DNA of 44,053 nt from Actinomadura logoneensis (GTDB taxonomy: Bacteria > Actinomycetota > Actinomycetes > Streptosporangiales > Streptosporangiaceae). Position numbers and translations under genes: made by a program. Below are positions 25,371-33,217 of this stretch, one piece after another. The stretch lies in the NCBI RefSeq assembly GCF_003428695.1, contig NZ_QURH01000299.1:1-44053 (forward strand), read 5' to 3'. Each line of letters opens with the position of its first letter. Position 1 is the first letter of the stretch. The notes beneath the pieces were generated by a model, which had not been told where the DNA came from, did no database searches, and saw only the letters and a list, made by a program, of their open reading frames with translations.

Positions 25371-26033
25371 ATGACCGCCGCGATATCCCCGTTCCGCTGG
25401 CTCAGCGGGAACTCCGCCCTGGGAGAGATCTTCTGCGTCTCGTTCTTCCGCGGCCTGACACCGGCCGAGGTCCTGCGGCGTTTCGGCCCCGAGGGCGCGA
25501 CGAACCGGGCCATGAACATGCGGGACCTGTGGGAGCTGGTCGACGAGTACACCCACCTCTCCCGGGGCGGCAACGGCGGCGGGTACGTCGGGGTCCTGCA
25601 GGCCGGCGAGTGGAGCGTGGCCCTGGAACCGCTCGGCTGGTACGCCGTGCTGAACCAGTTCTGGCTCAGGCTTTCGCGCGGATGCGAGATGGTGGCGGTC
25701 TCGCGGCACGACTACGCCGAGGACGACTTCGTGCACGTCATCGACGGTGAACTGTTCACCCGCTTCAGCCCTCGACAGTCAACCCACCGATGGGGCCGTG
25801 TCCCGGACGCGCTCAACCCGGCCTTGAGCAGAGCCGGGCTCCCCACCGAGGATCTGGACGGGGTGGTATCGGCGGCGTGGGACCGGAGCTATGGGGATCG
25901 GATCGCGCGCGCCTTCGCGGTGGCGGCCGAGGTCACGGGCGTGACCTTCACCCGTGAGCTGCTCGATGGGCCGCTCCTCGTCGGTCCAGTCGACCAGTCT
26001 CCCCTGTCGGGACCGCAACCCGAGAACGTGTAA
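25371..26033 (+). CDS. DUF6461-family protein
   Basis: 220-residue soluble protein of a family seen mainly in actinomycetes (DUF6461); function unknown to me. Typical parts are GEIFCVSFFRGLTPAEVLRR near residue 22, VLQAGEWSVALEPLGWYAVL near 75 and EMVAVSRHDYAEDDFVHVID near 106. No membrane segment or signal peptide. ATG 25371 follows a non-coding gap; a clear ribosome site is absent. It is followed by 340 bp (26034-26373) in which I see no gene. Confidence 0.75.
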   Translation: MTAAISPFRWLSGNSALGEIFCVSFFRGLTPAEVLRRFGPEGATNRAMNMRDLWELVDEYTHLSRGGNGGGYVGVLQAGEWSVALEPLGWYAVLNQFWLRLSRGCEMVAVSRHDYAEDDFVHVIDGELFTRFSPRQSTHRWGRVPDALNPALSRAGLPTEDLDGVVSAAWDRSYGDRIARAFAVAAEVTGVTFTRELLDGPLLVGPVDQSPLSGPQPENV

Positions 26034-26373
26034 CCACGACCCAACGGGCCAGCCCGCCGGCCCCCTCCTCGAATTCGTTCATTCGGCCGTTCACCAACCG
26101 GTGCCGTCAGACGAACGATCGCTCAGCAGTCACAGGCTTCGCGACCCCGCTCAGGTACTGGTCACCGCGCAGGCGATGCACTCCAGGCCGATCCGCCCGG
26201 AGCACCTGGAGGAGCCGGCCCCGCAGCGCATGCGGGCACGATGCTCACGTGCTGATCCTGGATCCCCGTCACGGTTATGGAGTACTTGCAGCAACTGGAG
26301 CGCAAGTTCGACATTCTGCTCAAGCGGGCACTGCGGCAGCGCACCCCAGTGGTGCATGGCAGGGCCTGGAAGA

Positions 26374-26526
26374 TCACTTCCAGGCGATCGTGAGCAGCAG
26401 ATGGTGGGGCAGGAAGTCGACGGTAAGCCAAACGATCAGCGACGCGATCACTCCGTAGAAGACCGCGCCCCAGCTCGTGGTGGGGTCGGGGCGGGTCCAT
26501 CGGCGGTTCCCCCGGTGCGGGTTCAT
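26374..26526 (-). CDS. Small single-span membrane protein
   Basis: 50 residues with a polar N-terminus (MNPHRGNRRWTRPDPTT) and one hydrophobic helix (FYGVIASLIVWLTVDFL) ending in PHHLLLTIAWK. It begins with ATGA overlap on the upstream gene, which supports that it is real. Third gene of the PadR operon. Function not recognised. Confidence 0.6.
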   Translation of the reverse strand: MNPHRGNRRWTRPDPTTSWGAVFYGVIASLIVWLTVDFLPHHLLLTIAWK

Positions 26527-26969
26527 GCGCGTTCGCTCCTCTTCCAGCGCAGGATCACGGTCAGCTTGGCGATGCTCACGCACTCGGCGCACACCCACTT
26601 CGCGCGGGACCGGGAGGTCGGAAGATCCCACAGGTAGGCCCGCTGTTCTTCGAGGTAGTCCAGCCGCTGAGGCAGCAGGAACATCAGCGCGACCGCCCCC
26701 AGGACGGCAATGCCCCATCCACGTCCATCGCGCGACTTCGCCTTCGACCGCCCCCGCGAGCAGACACCAGACAAACCGGAAAGCCAGCGGTCCCCTCTGC
26801 CGCGCCAGATCATCAGACGGACGGCCACTATCAGCGCCCTCCGCTCCGTTCTTTTCCGGAGAACGGTCGTCCGGACTGCCACATCGATGTGCCTGGACAT
26901 GTCCTCCAAGGCAGAGAGCATCGCCGCTCTTATAGAGAGGATCCCTGCGAGGTCGGTGTAGACCATCAT
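26523..26969 (-). CDS. Membrane-anchored hypothetical protein in PadR operon
   Basis: 148 residues, basic, with one clear transmembrane segment (GWGIAVLGAVALMFLLP near residue 85-101) and a helical N-terminal part (LSALEDMSRHIDVAVRTTVL). After the membrane helix comes a short tail with Cys residues (KWVCAECVSIAKL). It overlaps padR upstream and the small membrane gene downstream by ATGA, making a three-gene translationally coupled chain. I do not recognise the family. PadR operons often contain a membrane partner that the regulator controls; a similar relation is likely here. Confidence 0.6.
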   Translation of the reverse strand: MMVYTDLAGILSIRAAMLSALEDMSRHIDVAVRTTVLRKRTERRALIVAVRLMIWRGRGDRWLSGLSGVCSRGRSKAKSRDGRGWGIAVLGAVALMFLLPQRLDYLEEQRAYLWDLPTSRSRAKWVCAECVSIAKLTVILRWKRSERA

Positions 26970-27340
26970 GAGGCGGCCCGGGGAACGTGCCGCGTCCGCC
27001 GGGGAAGAGCTCCCTCGGCGGCGTGTTCTGCCATCGCGTGGGCCAGCGCGAGCGGAGCCCTCTCGGCCCCCTTGGACGTGAGTCGGAAGTAGCGGCGGCG
27101 CGGTCGGCCTTCGGCTTCGGCGGTCTCGTCGTCCTCCCAGTACCGCTCGACCCAGTCGGCACGACGCAGCCGCTCCAGCAGCGGAAACAGGGTGCCGTTC
27201 GGCAGGCCGGAGAGGTTCGCGAGCTCAAGACCGTAAATGCCGTGCGTGAGCGCCGTCGGGATGCGTTCGCCGTCGGGACCTCGGCCGAGCAGGATCCGGA
27301 GCACCGTCTGCGTGTGCTCGGTCATCTTCGGATCGGTCAT
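26966..27340 (-). CDS. PadR-family transcriptional regulator
   Basis: 124 residues with the PadR winged helix: HTQTVLRILLGRGPDGERIP at the start, then LELANLSGLPNGTLFPLLER (recognition helix) and RRADWVERYWEDDETAEAEG with RPRRRYFRLTSKGAERA (wing). The frame is open to 27373, but those extra codons lie in the operator repeats, so ATG 27340 (MTDPKMTEHTQT) is the better start. Its stop overlaps the next gene by ATGA. The two repeats upstream suggest autoregulation of the whole operon. Confidence 0.85.
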   Translation of the reverse strand: MTDPKMTEHTQTVLRILLGRGPDGERIPTALTHGIYGLELANLSGLPNGTLFPLLERLRRADWVERYWEDDETAEAEGRPRRRYFRLTSKGAERAPLALAHAMAEHAAEGALPRRTRHVPRAAS

Positions 27341-27349
27341 ACCACTGAA

Positions 27350-27386
27350 TCTACCTAGGTCGAAGCCATCCATCTACCTAGGTCGA
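27350..27386. promoter_or_regulatory. Twin operator repeats upstream of padR
   Basis: TCTACCTAGGTCGA occurs at 27350-27363 and 27373-27386, 23 bases apart, each containing the palindrome ACCTAGGT. The right position and spacing for a PadR dimer pair over the promoter of the minus-strand operon. Confidence 0.72.
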
Positions 27387-27610
27387 GAACTTTCCGAAGA
27401 GGTTCTCCGGGGGCTCCCCCGTGCCCGTTCATACGGCGACCGAGAGCCACGGCGGTTGATGCGTGCGCGCGGCGCGACGGCCACGTGTGCGCGTGTACGG
27501 GCACGAGACCGGCACGGGCGTCCGCCGTCCGCGTGCGTTGGTCGTCGTCGCCCGGTGTCCCGCTTCTCGGAGCGTTCACGAGGCTTGGTTCTGGATTGTC
27601 GGGAAACCGT

Positions 27611-27745
27611 CTAATCCTCACTGAGCATGTCCAGATGCGACGCAGCTTCTTCGACGCTGACGCGCCGCTCGCGCCAAGGTTCTGCCGAGATCGACTGTGG
27701 GCGGGCCGGGTAGCGCAGATCACGGTCCTGAAGCGACAGCGCCAC
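27611..27745 (-). CDS. Possible small downstream gene of the DUF4265 unit
   Basis: 44 codons from GTG 27745 to TAG 27613-27611, reading VALSLQDRDLRYPARPQSIS and then a charged end, EEAASHLDMLSED. The frame stays open some distance upstream, overlapping the end of the DUF4265 gene (RTIEGYQAL), so it may also be a C-terminus joined by a frameshift. The stretch 27387-27610 has no gene I can support. Confidence 0.35.
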   Translation of the reverse strand: MALSLQDRDLRYPARPQSISAEPWRERRVSVEEAASHLDMLSED

Positions 27746-27762
27746 CAGAGCTTGGTATCCCT

Positions 27763-28230
27763 CTATGGTTCGCAGTCGTGCAGGTTGGAGATCACACCCT
27801 CGTCGAACTCCCAGAGTCCCCGTGACTCCCCTTCGTCCAAAGCGGCGCGCACAGAACCATAATTGACCTCGCCGGGAATGTCCGCGGAGATCATTCCATC
27901 GTACGTGGTCTCATGAATATTGACGCCAAGGCGATCGAGCTCACGTCTGAGTTCGTTCTCAGGCTCCCGACCGGCCGCCCGAAAGAAGATCACGCGTACT
28001 GTCGAATGGCCGCTCGGCTCGATCAGGGAATCGACCCACACCTGCTCCGGCGACCCATGATGGACGACACGGACGACATCCCCGACCGCCAGCCGGTGGG
28101 CGAAGACAGGCGGGGACGCGAGTTCGTACCGGTGATCACCTCTGGGTCTTGCCTCCAACTCCTCGAAGGCGACCGGCGGCCAGCCGCCCTCGACGGTCAA
28201 TCGAACGTGCACCTTTGACGCATTCATCAT
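27763..28230 (-). CDS. DUF4265-family protein
   Basis: 155 residues resembling DUF4265: the conserved order is VRLTVEGGWPPVAFEELEAR near the start, HRLAVGDVVRVVHHGSPEQV in the middle and RRELDRLGVNIHETTYDGM later. The first two Met codons of the track frame (28260) precede a doublet ATGATG at 28230-28225, which gives the family start (MNASKVHVRL). Function unknown; family members are often isolated genes in actinomycetes and myxobacteria. GC is lower than the flanks. Confidence 0.75.
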   Translation of the reverse strand: MMNASKVHVRLTVEGGWPPVAFEELEARPRGDHRYELASPPVFAHRLAVGDVVRVVHHGSPEQVWVDSLIEPSGHSTVRVIFFRAAGREPENELRRELDRLGVNIHETTYDGMISADIPGEVNYGSVRAALDEGESRGLWEFDEGVISNLHDCEP

Positions 28231-28416
28231 AGGAGCGCGGATCCTAGCGCGATACGTCAAACATGTTCAAGCCTTGTCTGCATTACTTGCACGGGCGACA
28301 ACGTTTGCCTATTTGCTGGGTCTCCTCGCGCTTCCAAAGAGTTATTGGCCAGGTTGCAGGCATCGGGTGTTGCGGCGACAGAGGGGGATTACTCGCCGAC
28401 ACCGGGTCGCCCGATT

Positions 28417-29376
28417 TCATGTGCTTGGCATTTTGGCAGGTCGTTGGGCTGCCCAGGCGATGGTTATTCCGGCTACCAGGACGGCGCCGCCGGCGAGGCT
28501 TGCCGAGGACAGGTGTTCGCCGAGGAGGACGAGGCCTCCTGTGACGCCGACCAGGGGTTCCAGGAAGAGCAGGAGCCCGGCGCGGGTGCTGTCTATGCGG
28601 GCGACGGAGAAGTTCCACAGGAGGATGCCCGCCACGCTGGTGCCGAGGGCGAGGAAGGCCAGTTCACCCCAGGCCGCGGGCGCGATGGAGGTCAGGCGTT
28701 GCGGAGTGAGGGTGCCGGCGAACAGCAGGTAGGGGACGGCGCCGATCGTCGTGGAGATGGCGGTCGCGGTGCCGGCGCCGTGGGTGGTGCTGAGCGGGCG
28801 CAGGACGATCGTGTACGCGCCGAACAGCAGCGTCCCCAGGAGGACGAGTGCGATTCCTTCGAGGGCGCGGGTGCCCGAGTCGCTGGGCAGGGCTTCGGGA
28901 CCGGCGATGACGGCGACGCCGCTCAGGGCGACGGCGGAGCCGGCCCAGGCCCAGCGGGGCGTGCGGCGGCCGAGGAACAGGCGGGCCAGCAGCAGGATGC
29001 ACACCGGTTCGGTGGCCAGGACGAGCGCGGCCGTGGAGGCGGGGAGCCACTGGACGCCGAGGGCCACGGGCACGTTGTAGCCGACAGTTCCGAGCAGGCC
29101 GCCCGCGATCGCGCGGAGGAGTTCGGCGCGGTCGAGGCGGCGTAGTCCGCGCACGCACCAGGGGAGGCAGACGAGTGCGGCCATCAGCGCGCGCAGGACG
29201 GTCAGCGGCAGCGGCGCGAGCTGGGTGACCGCCGCTCGGGTCGCCACGGGAGCGAGCCCCCACATGACGACCGCGGACAGGCCGCTGATCGTCGCGAGCA
29301 TGGCCGGCCGCGCCGCGCTGGGAGGCCGCGCGGCCTCGATGGTGTTCACGACGTCCGTCGTCGGGGGCGAAGTCAT
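28417..29376 (-). CDS. EamA/DMT-superfamily transporter
   Basis: 319 residues with ten hydrophobic helices in two homologous halves. Examples are LSAVVMWGLAPVATRAAVTQ (helix 1), LLGTVGYNVPVALGVQWLPA and AALVLATEPVCILLLARLFL in the first EamA repeat, and ISTTIGAVPYLLFAGTLT and GLLLFLEPLVGVTGGLVLLG in the second. It probably exports a small metabolite. It is divergent from the CGNR regulator with only 26 bases between start codons, so the regulator probably controls it. Confidence 0.9.
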   Translation of the reverse strand: MTSPPTTDVVNTIEAARPPSAARPAMLATISGLSAVVMWGLAPVATRAAVTQLAPLPLTVLRALMAALVCLPWCVRGLRRLDRAELLRAIAGGLLGTVGYNVPVALGVQWLPASTAALVLATEPVCILLLARLFLGRRTPRWAWAGSAVALSGVAVIAGPEALPSDSGTRALEGIALVLLGTLLFGAYTIVLRPLSTTHGAGTATAISTTIGAVPYLLFAGTLTPQRLTSIAPAAWGELAFLALGTSVAGILLWNFSVARIDSTRAGLLLFLEPLVGVTGGLVLLGEHLSSASLAGGAVLVAGITIAWAAQRPAKMPST

Positions 29377-29402
29377 GGCACCAACGGTGCTGTAATGACC
29401 TT

Positions 29403-29945
29403 GTGCAGTTCAACACTTACACGACGGCCGGGGCCATCGTCGCGGCGGAACTCGTCAACCAGCCCTCGGCCTCGGCGGCCTGGATGTCCGATCTGCTGGA
29501 GCGCTACAAGATCTACCGGCCGACCCTGGACCAGGCGGCGGCGGAGGAACTCCGCGACTGGGCCGACGGGCTCCGGCTGGCCTTCGAGACGACCGGGGCC
29601 GAGCAGGCCGCCGCGGTGGACGCGCTCTTCGTCGCCGCCGACTGCCGTCCCCGGCTGGTCACCCACGACGACCTGCCCTACCACCTGCACTACGCGCCGC
29701 TGGACGCGAAGGTCACCACACGGGTCAAGGCCCTCACGACCGCCGGGCTCGCCCAGGTGATCGCCGACGGCGCGGCTGGACGGCTCGGCTGCTGCACGCG
29801 CGAGGGCTGCGACATCGTCTTCGTGGACACCTCCCGCAACGGGCGGCGCGCGTTCTGCAGCGTGCGCTGCGCGAACGCGGTCAACGTCCGGCGTCACCGT
29901 GCCCGGCGCCGCTACGGCGACCCGGTGCCGGCGAGCGGCAGGTGA
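29403..29945 (+). CDS. CGNR zinc-finger transcriptional regulator
   Basis: 180 residues. The N-terminal domain (VAAELVNQPSASAAWMSDLL onward) is the ABATE-type ligand region, and the C-terminal CGNR zinc finger has CTREGCDIVFVDTSRNGRRA followed by FCSVRCANAVNVRRHRARR, with four Cys as metal ligands. Here CGNR reads CANA. GTG 29403 is only seven bases after TGTAAT (29391-29396), a good -10 box, so the transcript may be leaderless. The gap to the EamA gene also holds GCACC-AAC-GGTGC (29378-29390). It is likely to regulate itself and the transporter. Confidence 0.88.
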   Translation: MQFNTYTTAGAIVAAELVNQPSASAAWMSDLLERYKIYRPTLDQAAAEELRDWADGLRLAFETTGAEQAAAVDALFVAADCRPRLVTHDDLPYHLHYAPLDAKVTTRVKALTTAGLAQVIADGAAGRLGCCTREGCDIVFVDTSRNGRRAFCSVRCANAVNVRRHRARRRYGDPVPASGR

Positions 29946-30017
29946 GCCGGTTCCCGGCTTCGCGCGCTCCGGCCTTGTGTTGAAGATCACTGCCGACGGT
30001 GAAGGGACCGCCCCCGG

Positions 30018-30812
30018 CTACGGCAGGATGGCGTCGACGTAGCCGCCGTCCACGCGCAGTGCGCCGCCGGTGGTGGCCGAGGCGTACTCCGAGCTGAGGT
30101 AGACGACCATGTTGCCGATCTCCTCGGGTTCGATCAGGCGCTTGAGCAGGGAGTTCGGGCGGTGTTCGGCCATGAAGCGGCGCTGCGCGTCCTCCCAGGG
30201 CAGATCGCTGCCGACCAGTTCACCGACGAAGTTCTCCACGCCCGCGGTGTGGGTCGGCCCCGCCAGGACGGTGTTGACGGTGACGCCCGTCCCGGCGGCG
30301 GTCTTGGCGTAGCCGCGCGCCACCGCAAGCAGCGCGGTCTTCGTCATGCCGTAGTGCACCATCTCCTCCGGGATGACCACGGCGGAGTCGCTGGCGATGA
30401 ACTGCACCCGTCCCCAGCCCCGCTCCATCATGCGCGGCAGGTAGAGGCGGGTGAGCCGCACCCCGGACAGGACGTTGACCTCGAAGTAGCGCCGCCATTC
30501 GTCGTCGTCGATGTCCAGGACGGGCCGGGCGCCGAAGATGCCGAGGTTGTTGACGAGGATGTCCACCTCCGGCACCTGGTCGTGCACGGTCCCGGCGCCC
30601 TCGGCGGTGGCGACGTCGGCCGCCACTCCGCGCACGTCCGTTCCGGGCGCGTCCGAGCGCAGCGTTTCGAGGGCGCGGGCGACGCTTGCGTCCGAGCGTC
30701 CGTTGACGACCGTGGTCGCCCCGGCCCGTGCCAGTCCGGTGGCGATGGCGAGGCCGATGCCCTGGGTGGAGCCGGTGACCAGCGCGGTCCGTCCCTTGAG
30801 ATCGATGTCCAT
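30018..30812 (-). CDS. Short-chain dehydrogenase/reductase
   Basis: 264-residue SDR oxidoreductase using NAD(P)H. The cofactor motif TGSTQGIG is near residue 14, NNLG near 88, and the catalytic Ser (FIASDSAVV) and Tyr-x-x-x-Lys (HYGMTKTAL) are present, as is the C-terminal GGALRVDGGYVDAIL. The usual NNAG is NNLG here, a tolerated variant. ATG 30812 gives MDIDLKGRTALVTGSTQGIG, the family start. It stands alone between the CGNR and TetR genes; the substrate is unknown. Confidence 0.92.
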   Translation of the reverse strand: MDIDLKGRTALVTGSTQGIGLAIATGLARAGATTVVNGRSDASVARALETLRSDAPGTDVRGVAADVATAEGAGTVHDQVPEVDILVNNLGIFGARPVLDIDDDEWRRYFEVNVLSGVRLTRLYLPRMMERGWGRVQFIASDSAVVIPEEMVHYGMTKTALLAVARGYAKTAAGTGVTVNTVLAGPTHTAGVENFVGELVGSDLPWEDAQRRFMAEHRPNSLLKRLIEPEEIGNMVVYLSSEYASATTGGALRVDGGYVDAILP

Positions 30813-30948
30813 GGCGGTGATCGTTCCCCTCCCCGGCCCGGGTCAAAGACCAGGTGGGGGAACGCTTGCCGGACTCGGCGCGGCCCGCGAGGCGCGGCGC
30901 TCCCCTCCGACTGCTCCGCTCCTACCGCTCGCCTCCCACCGCCCCCGC

Positions 30949-31590
30949 CTACTGTTCGGCGTGCTCGCTCCGCCAGTGCTCGGTGGCGACGCCGGCCATG
31001 ATCACCGAGACGACGGACTCGGCGAGGTCGGGCGTGATGGGGAGGTGTCCGAACAGGACGCGGTAGTAGGTGGTCGAGGCGAGCATGTCCAGCAGGAGGT
31101 CGATGTCGGCGTCGGGCCGGATGTCGCCGCGGTCGATCCCGCGGCGGAGCGCCTTGGCGGTGGTGGCGCGGCGCGGGTTGAAGAAGACGTCCAGGAACTC
31201 CTTCTCCAGCTCCGGGTCGTCGGCGAGGTCGGCGACGACCGCGGGCAGGGCCTTGCGGCCGATGGTGGTGGTGAAGGCGTCGCTGAGGGTGCTGATGCCG
31301 GCGATGAGGTCGCAGTGCGTGCAGCCGGTGTCGGGCGTCGGGGTGGTGCCGACGGTGGCGGCGAGGGCGCCCACGACGAGGTGCTGGCGTGAGGGCCAGC
31401 GGCGGCGGATGGCGGGTTTGCTGGTGCCGGCGCGGGTGGCCGCCCCCTCCATCGTGAGGCCGCCGTAGCCGACCTCGTTGAGGATCTCGATGACCGCCCG
31501 GGGGACCGCGTCGTCGATGCGCGGGTCACGGGGTCTCCCGCCGCCGCCGCGGGCGGCGTTGTTCGAGCTTCCCCTTGTCGTCTGGACCAT
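30949..31590 (-). CDS. TetR-family regulator of the adjacent MFS exporter
   Basis: 213 residues. The N-terminal helix-turn-helix is AVPRAVIEILNEVGYGGLTM then EGAATRAGTSKPAIRRRWPS. The C-terminal domain (LPAVVADLADDPELEKEFLD) is of the TetR_C type. ATG 31590 (MVQTTRGSSNNAARGGGG) is chosen over upstream Mets because those lie in the promoter region and overlap the operator. It is divergent from an MFS gene, with a perfect palindrome in between, a standard efflux repressor arrangement. Confidence 0.88.
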   Translation of the reverse strand: MVQTTRGSSNNAARGGGGRPRDPRIDDAVPRAVIEILNEVGYGGLTMEGAATRAGTSKPAIRRRWPSRQHLVVGALAATVGTTPTPDTGCTHCDLIAGISTLSDAFTTTIGRKALPAVVADLADDPELEKEFLDVFFNPRRATTAKALRRGIDRGDIRPDADIDLLLDMLASTTYYRVLFGHLPITPDLAESVVSVIMAGVATEHWRSEHAEQ

Positions 31591-31614
31591 GGACAGAGTA
31601 TACGTATTGCATTC

Positions 31615-31626
31615 CGTTCCGGAACG
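31615..31626. promoter_or_regulatory. TetR operator palindrome
   Basis: CGTTCCGGAACG (31615-31626) is a perfect 12-bp palindrome in the 55-bp gap between tetR and the MFS gene; weaker symmetry (TACGT/ACGTA) extends to both sides. Suits a TetR dimer blocking both promoters. Confidence 0.65.
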
Positions 31627-31645
31627 AAACGTAATGGAGCCTGAC

Positions 31646-33136
31646 ATGGCCCACTCCCCCGGCGAGCCGACGCCCCGGTCCGCCGCCCCCGATCCCGTCC
31701 CCGACCCCAGCCCCTCCGCCGCCTCGGCCGCCTCGGCCATGGACGTCCACACTGGTGACAGCGTTTTCGGCGGCGCCTATCGCGCGCTCACCCTCGGCGT
31801 CCTGCTGTCCGTCGGCGTCGTCGCGTTCGAGTCGCTCGGGGTGGCGACCGTGCTGCCCGGCATCGCCGACGACCTCGACGGCCTCGGCGCCTACGGCTGG
31901 GGGCTGTCCGCGCTGATGCTGGCCAACATCATCGGCACCGTGCTCGCGGGACGGGTCGCCGACCGGCTCGGCCCGTGGCGTCCCATGGCCTTGGGGACGC
32001 TGACCCTGGCGGCGGGATGCGTGGTGGCCGCCGCCGCTCCCACCTGGCCGCTCTTCCTGGTCGGCCGGTTCTGCCAGGGCCTGGGGGTGGGCGCGGTGAT
32101 GGCCACGGCCTACACCGTGATCGGCCTGGCCTACCCCGAACGCCTCCGGGCCCGGATGTACGCGCTGCTGTCGTCCGCGTGGACGATCCCGTCGCTCGTC
32201 GGCCCGGCCGTCGCCGGCACGCTGGCCGACCACACCACCTGGCGTGCGGTCTTCCTGGCCATCCTGCCGATCATCGCGGTCGCGGCCGTCCTCACGCTGC
32301 CTCCGCTGCGCGCGCTGCACCGGCCGGACGGCACGGACGTCCCCGCCCCCGCGCTTCCGTGGTGGAGGCGTCCGCTGGGCGCATCCGTCCTTCTCACCCT
32401 GGGCACCGGCCTCTTCCTGCAGGCGCTGCTGTTGACGAACGCGGCCCTCGTGCTCGCCCTGGCCGTCATCGGCATCGCCGTCATGGTGCCCGCGCTCCGC
32501 TGGGTGACGCCGGAGGGGACGCTCGGCGCGCGGCCCGGCCTGGGGGCGGGCGTGACCGTCCGGGCCCTGCTGTGCGGGGCCTACTTCGGCACCGAGGCGT
32601 TCCTTCCGCTCGGCCTCCAGGACCTTCGCGGGATGGACGCCACCATGGCCGGGCTCGGACTGTCGGCGGGGGCGATCACCTGGGTCGCCGGGTCCGCCCT
32701 CCAGGCCAGGCGCGACGCCCGGGGCGCCGGACGCGTCGCCGCGGCCATCTCCGGCTTCGCCGTGCTCCTCGCCGGAGTCGTCCTGATCGCGCTCACGACC
32801 CTGACCGACTTCCTCCCCGGGTGGACGGCCGTGCTCGGGTGGGCCATCGGGGGCCTGGGGATGGGCGTCGGCTTCAACGCGTCCACGACCGAGACCCTGG
32901 GACACGTGCCCGCCGAACGGCAGGGTGAGGCGAGCGCCGCGCTCCAGCTCGCGCAGACGTTCGCCACCGCCGTGATCGCCGGACTCGGCGGAGGGGCCAT
33001 CGCGCTCAGCGAGAACCACGGGACCTCGCTGCGCACCGCCCTGCTCGTCGTGTTCGTCCTGACCGGTCTGCTCGCGGTCGGCGGAATGCTCATCTCCCAC
33101 CGGCTCCGTCCCGCGGCGAACCGGTCGACAAGCTGA
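31646..33136 (+). CDS. MFS drug-efflux-type transporter
   Basis: 496 residues with 14-helix-like hydrophobicity, resembling the DHA2 multidrug exporters. Seen are LPGIADDLDGLGAYGWGLSA after helix 1, the GRVADRLGPWRPM loop (motif A), RFCQGLGVGAVMATAYTVIG (motif C-like) and GLGMGVGFNASTTETLGHVP near the end. ATG 31646 has GGAG seven bases upstream; the frame is open before it but includes the promoter. Under likely control of the divergent TetR. A 30-residue Pro/Ser/Ala-rich N-terminus precedes helix 1. Confidence 0.88.
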   Translation: MAHSPGEPTPRSAAPDPVPDPSPSAASAASAMDVHTGDSVFGGAYRALTLGVLLSVGVVAFESLGVATVLPGIADDLDGLGAYGWGLSALMLANIIGTVLAGRVADRLGPWRPMALGTLTLAAGCVVAAAAPTWPLFLVGRFCQGLGVGAVMATAYTVIGLAYPERLRARMYALLSSAWTIPSLVGPAVAGTLADHTTWRAVFLAILPIIAVAAVLTLPPLRALHRPDGTDVPAPALPWWRRPLGASVLLTLGTGLFLQALLLTNAALVLALAVIGIAVMVPALRWVTPEGTLGARPGLGAGVTVRALLCGAYFGTEAFLPLGLQDLRGMDATMAGLGLSAGAITWVAGSALQARRDARGAGRVAAAISGFAVLLAGVVLIALTTLTDFLPGWTAVLGWAIGGLGMGVGFNASTTETLGHVPAERQGEASAALQLAQTFATAVIAGLGGGAIALSENHGTSLRTALLVVFVLTGLLAVGGMLISHRLRPAANRSTS

Positions 33137-33217
33137 CCCCGGCCGCGGAGTCCGGTCGGCGAACCGGTCAACGGGCTGACCCCCGTCCGCGGAGTCCGGT
33201 CGGCGAGCCCGTCAGTC
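33132..33217. repeat. 43-bp tandem duplication at convergent gene ends
   Basis: Units 33132-33174 and 33175-33217 both begin GCTGACCCC and share CCGCGGAGTCCGGTCGGCGA. The first contains the stop of the MFS gene, the second the stop of the oxidoreductase gene. A recent duplication of the convergent junction is likely. Confidence 0.7.
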
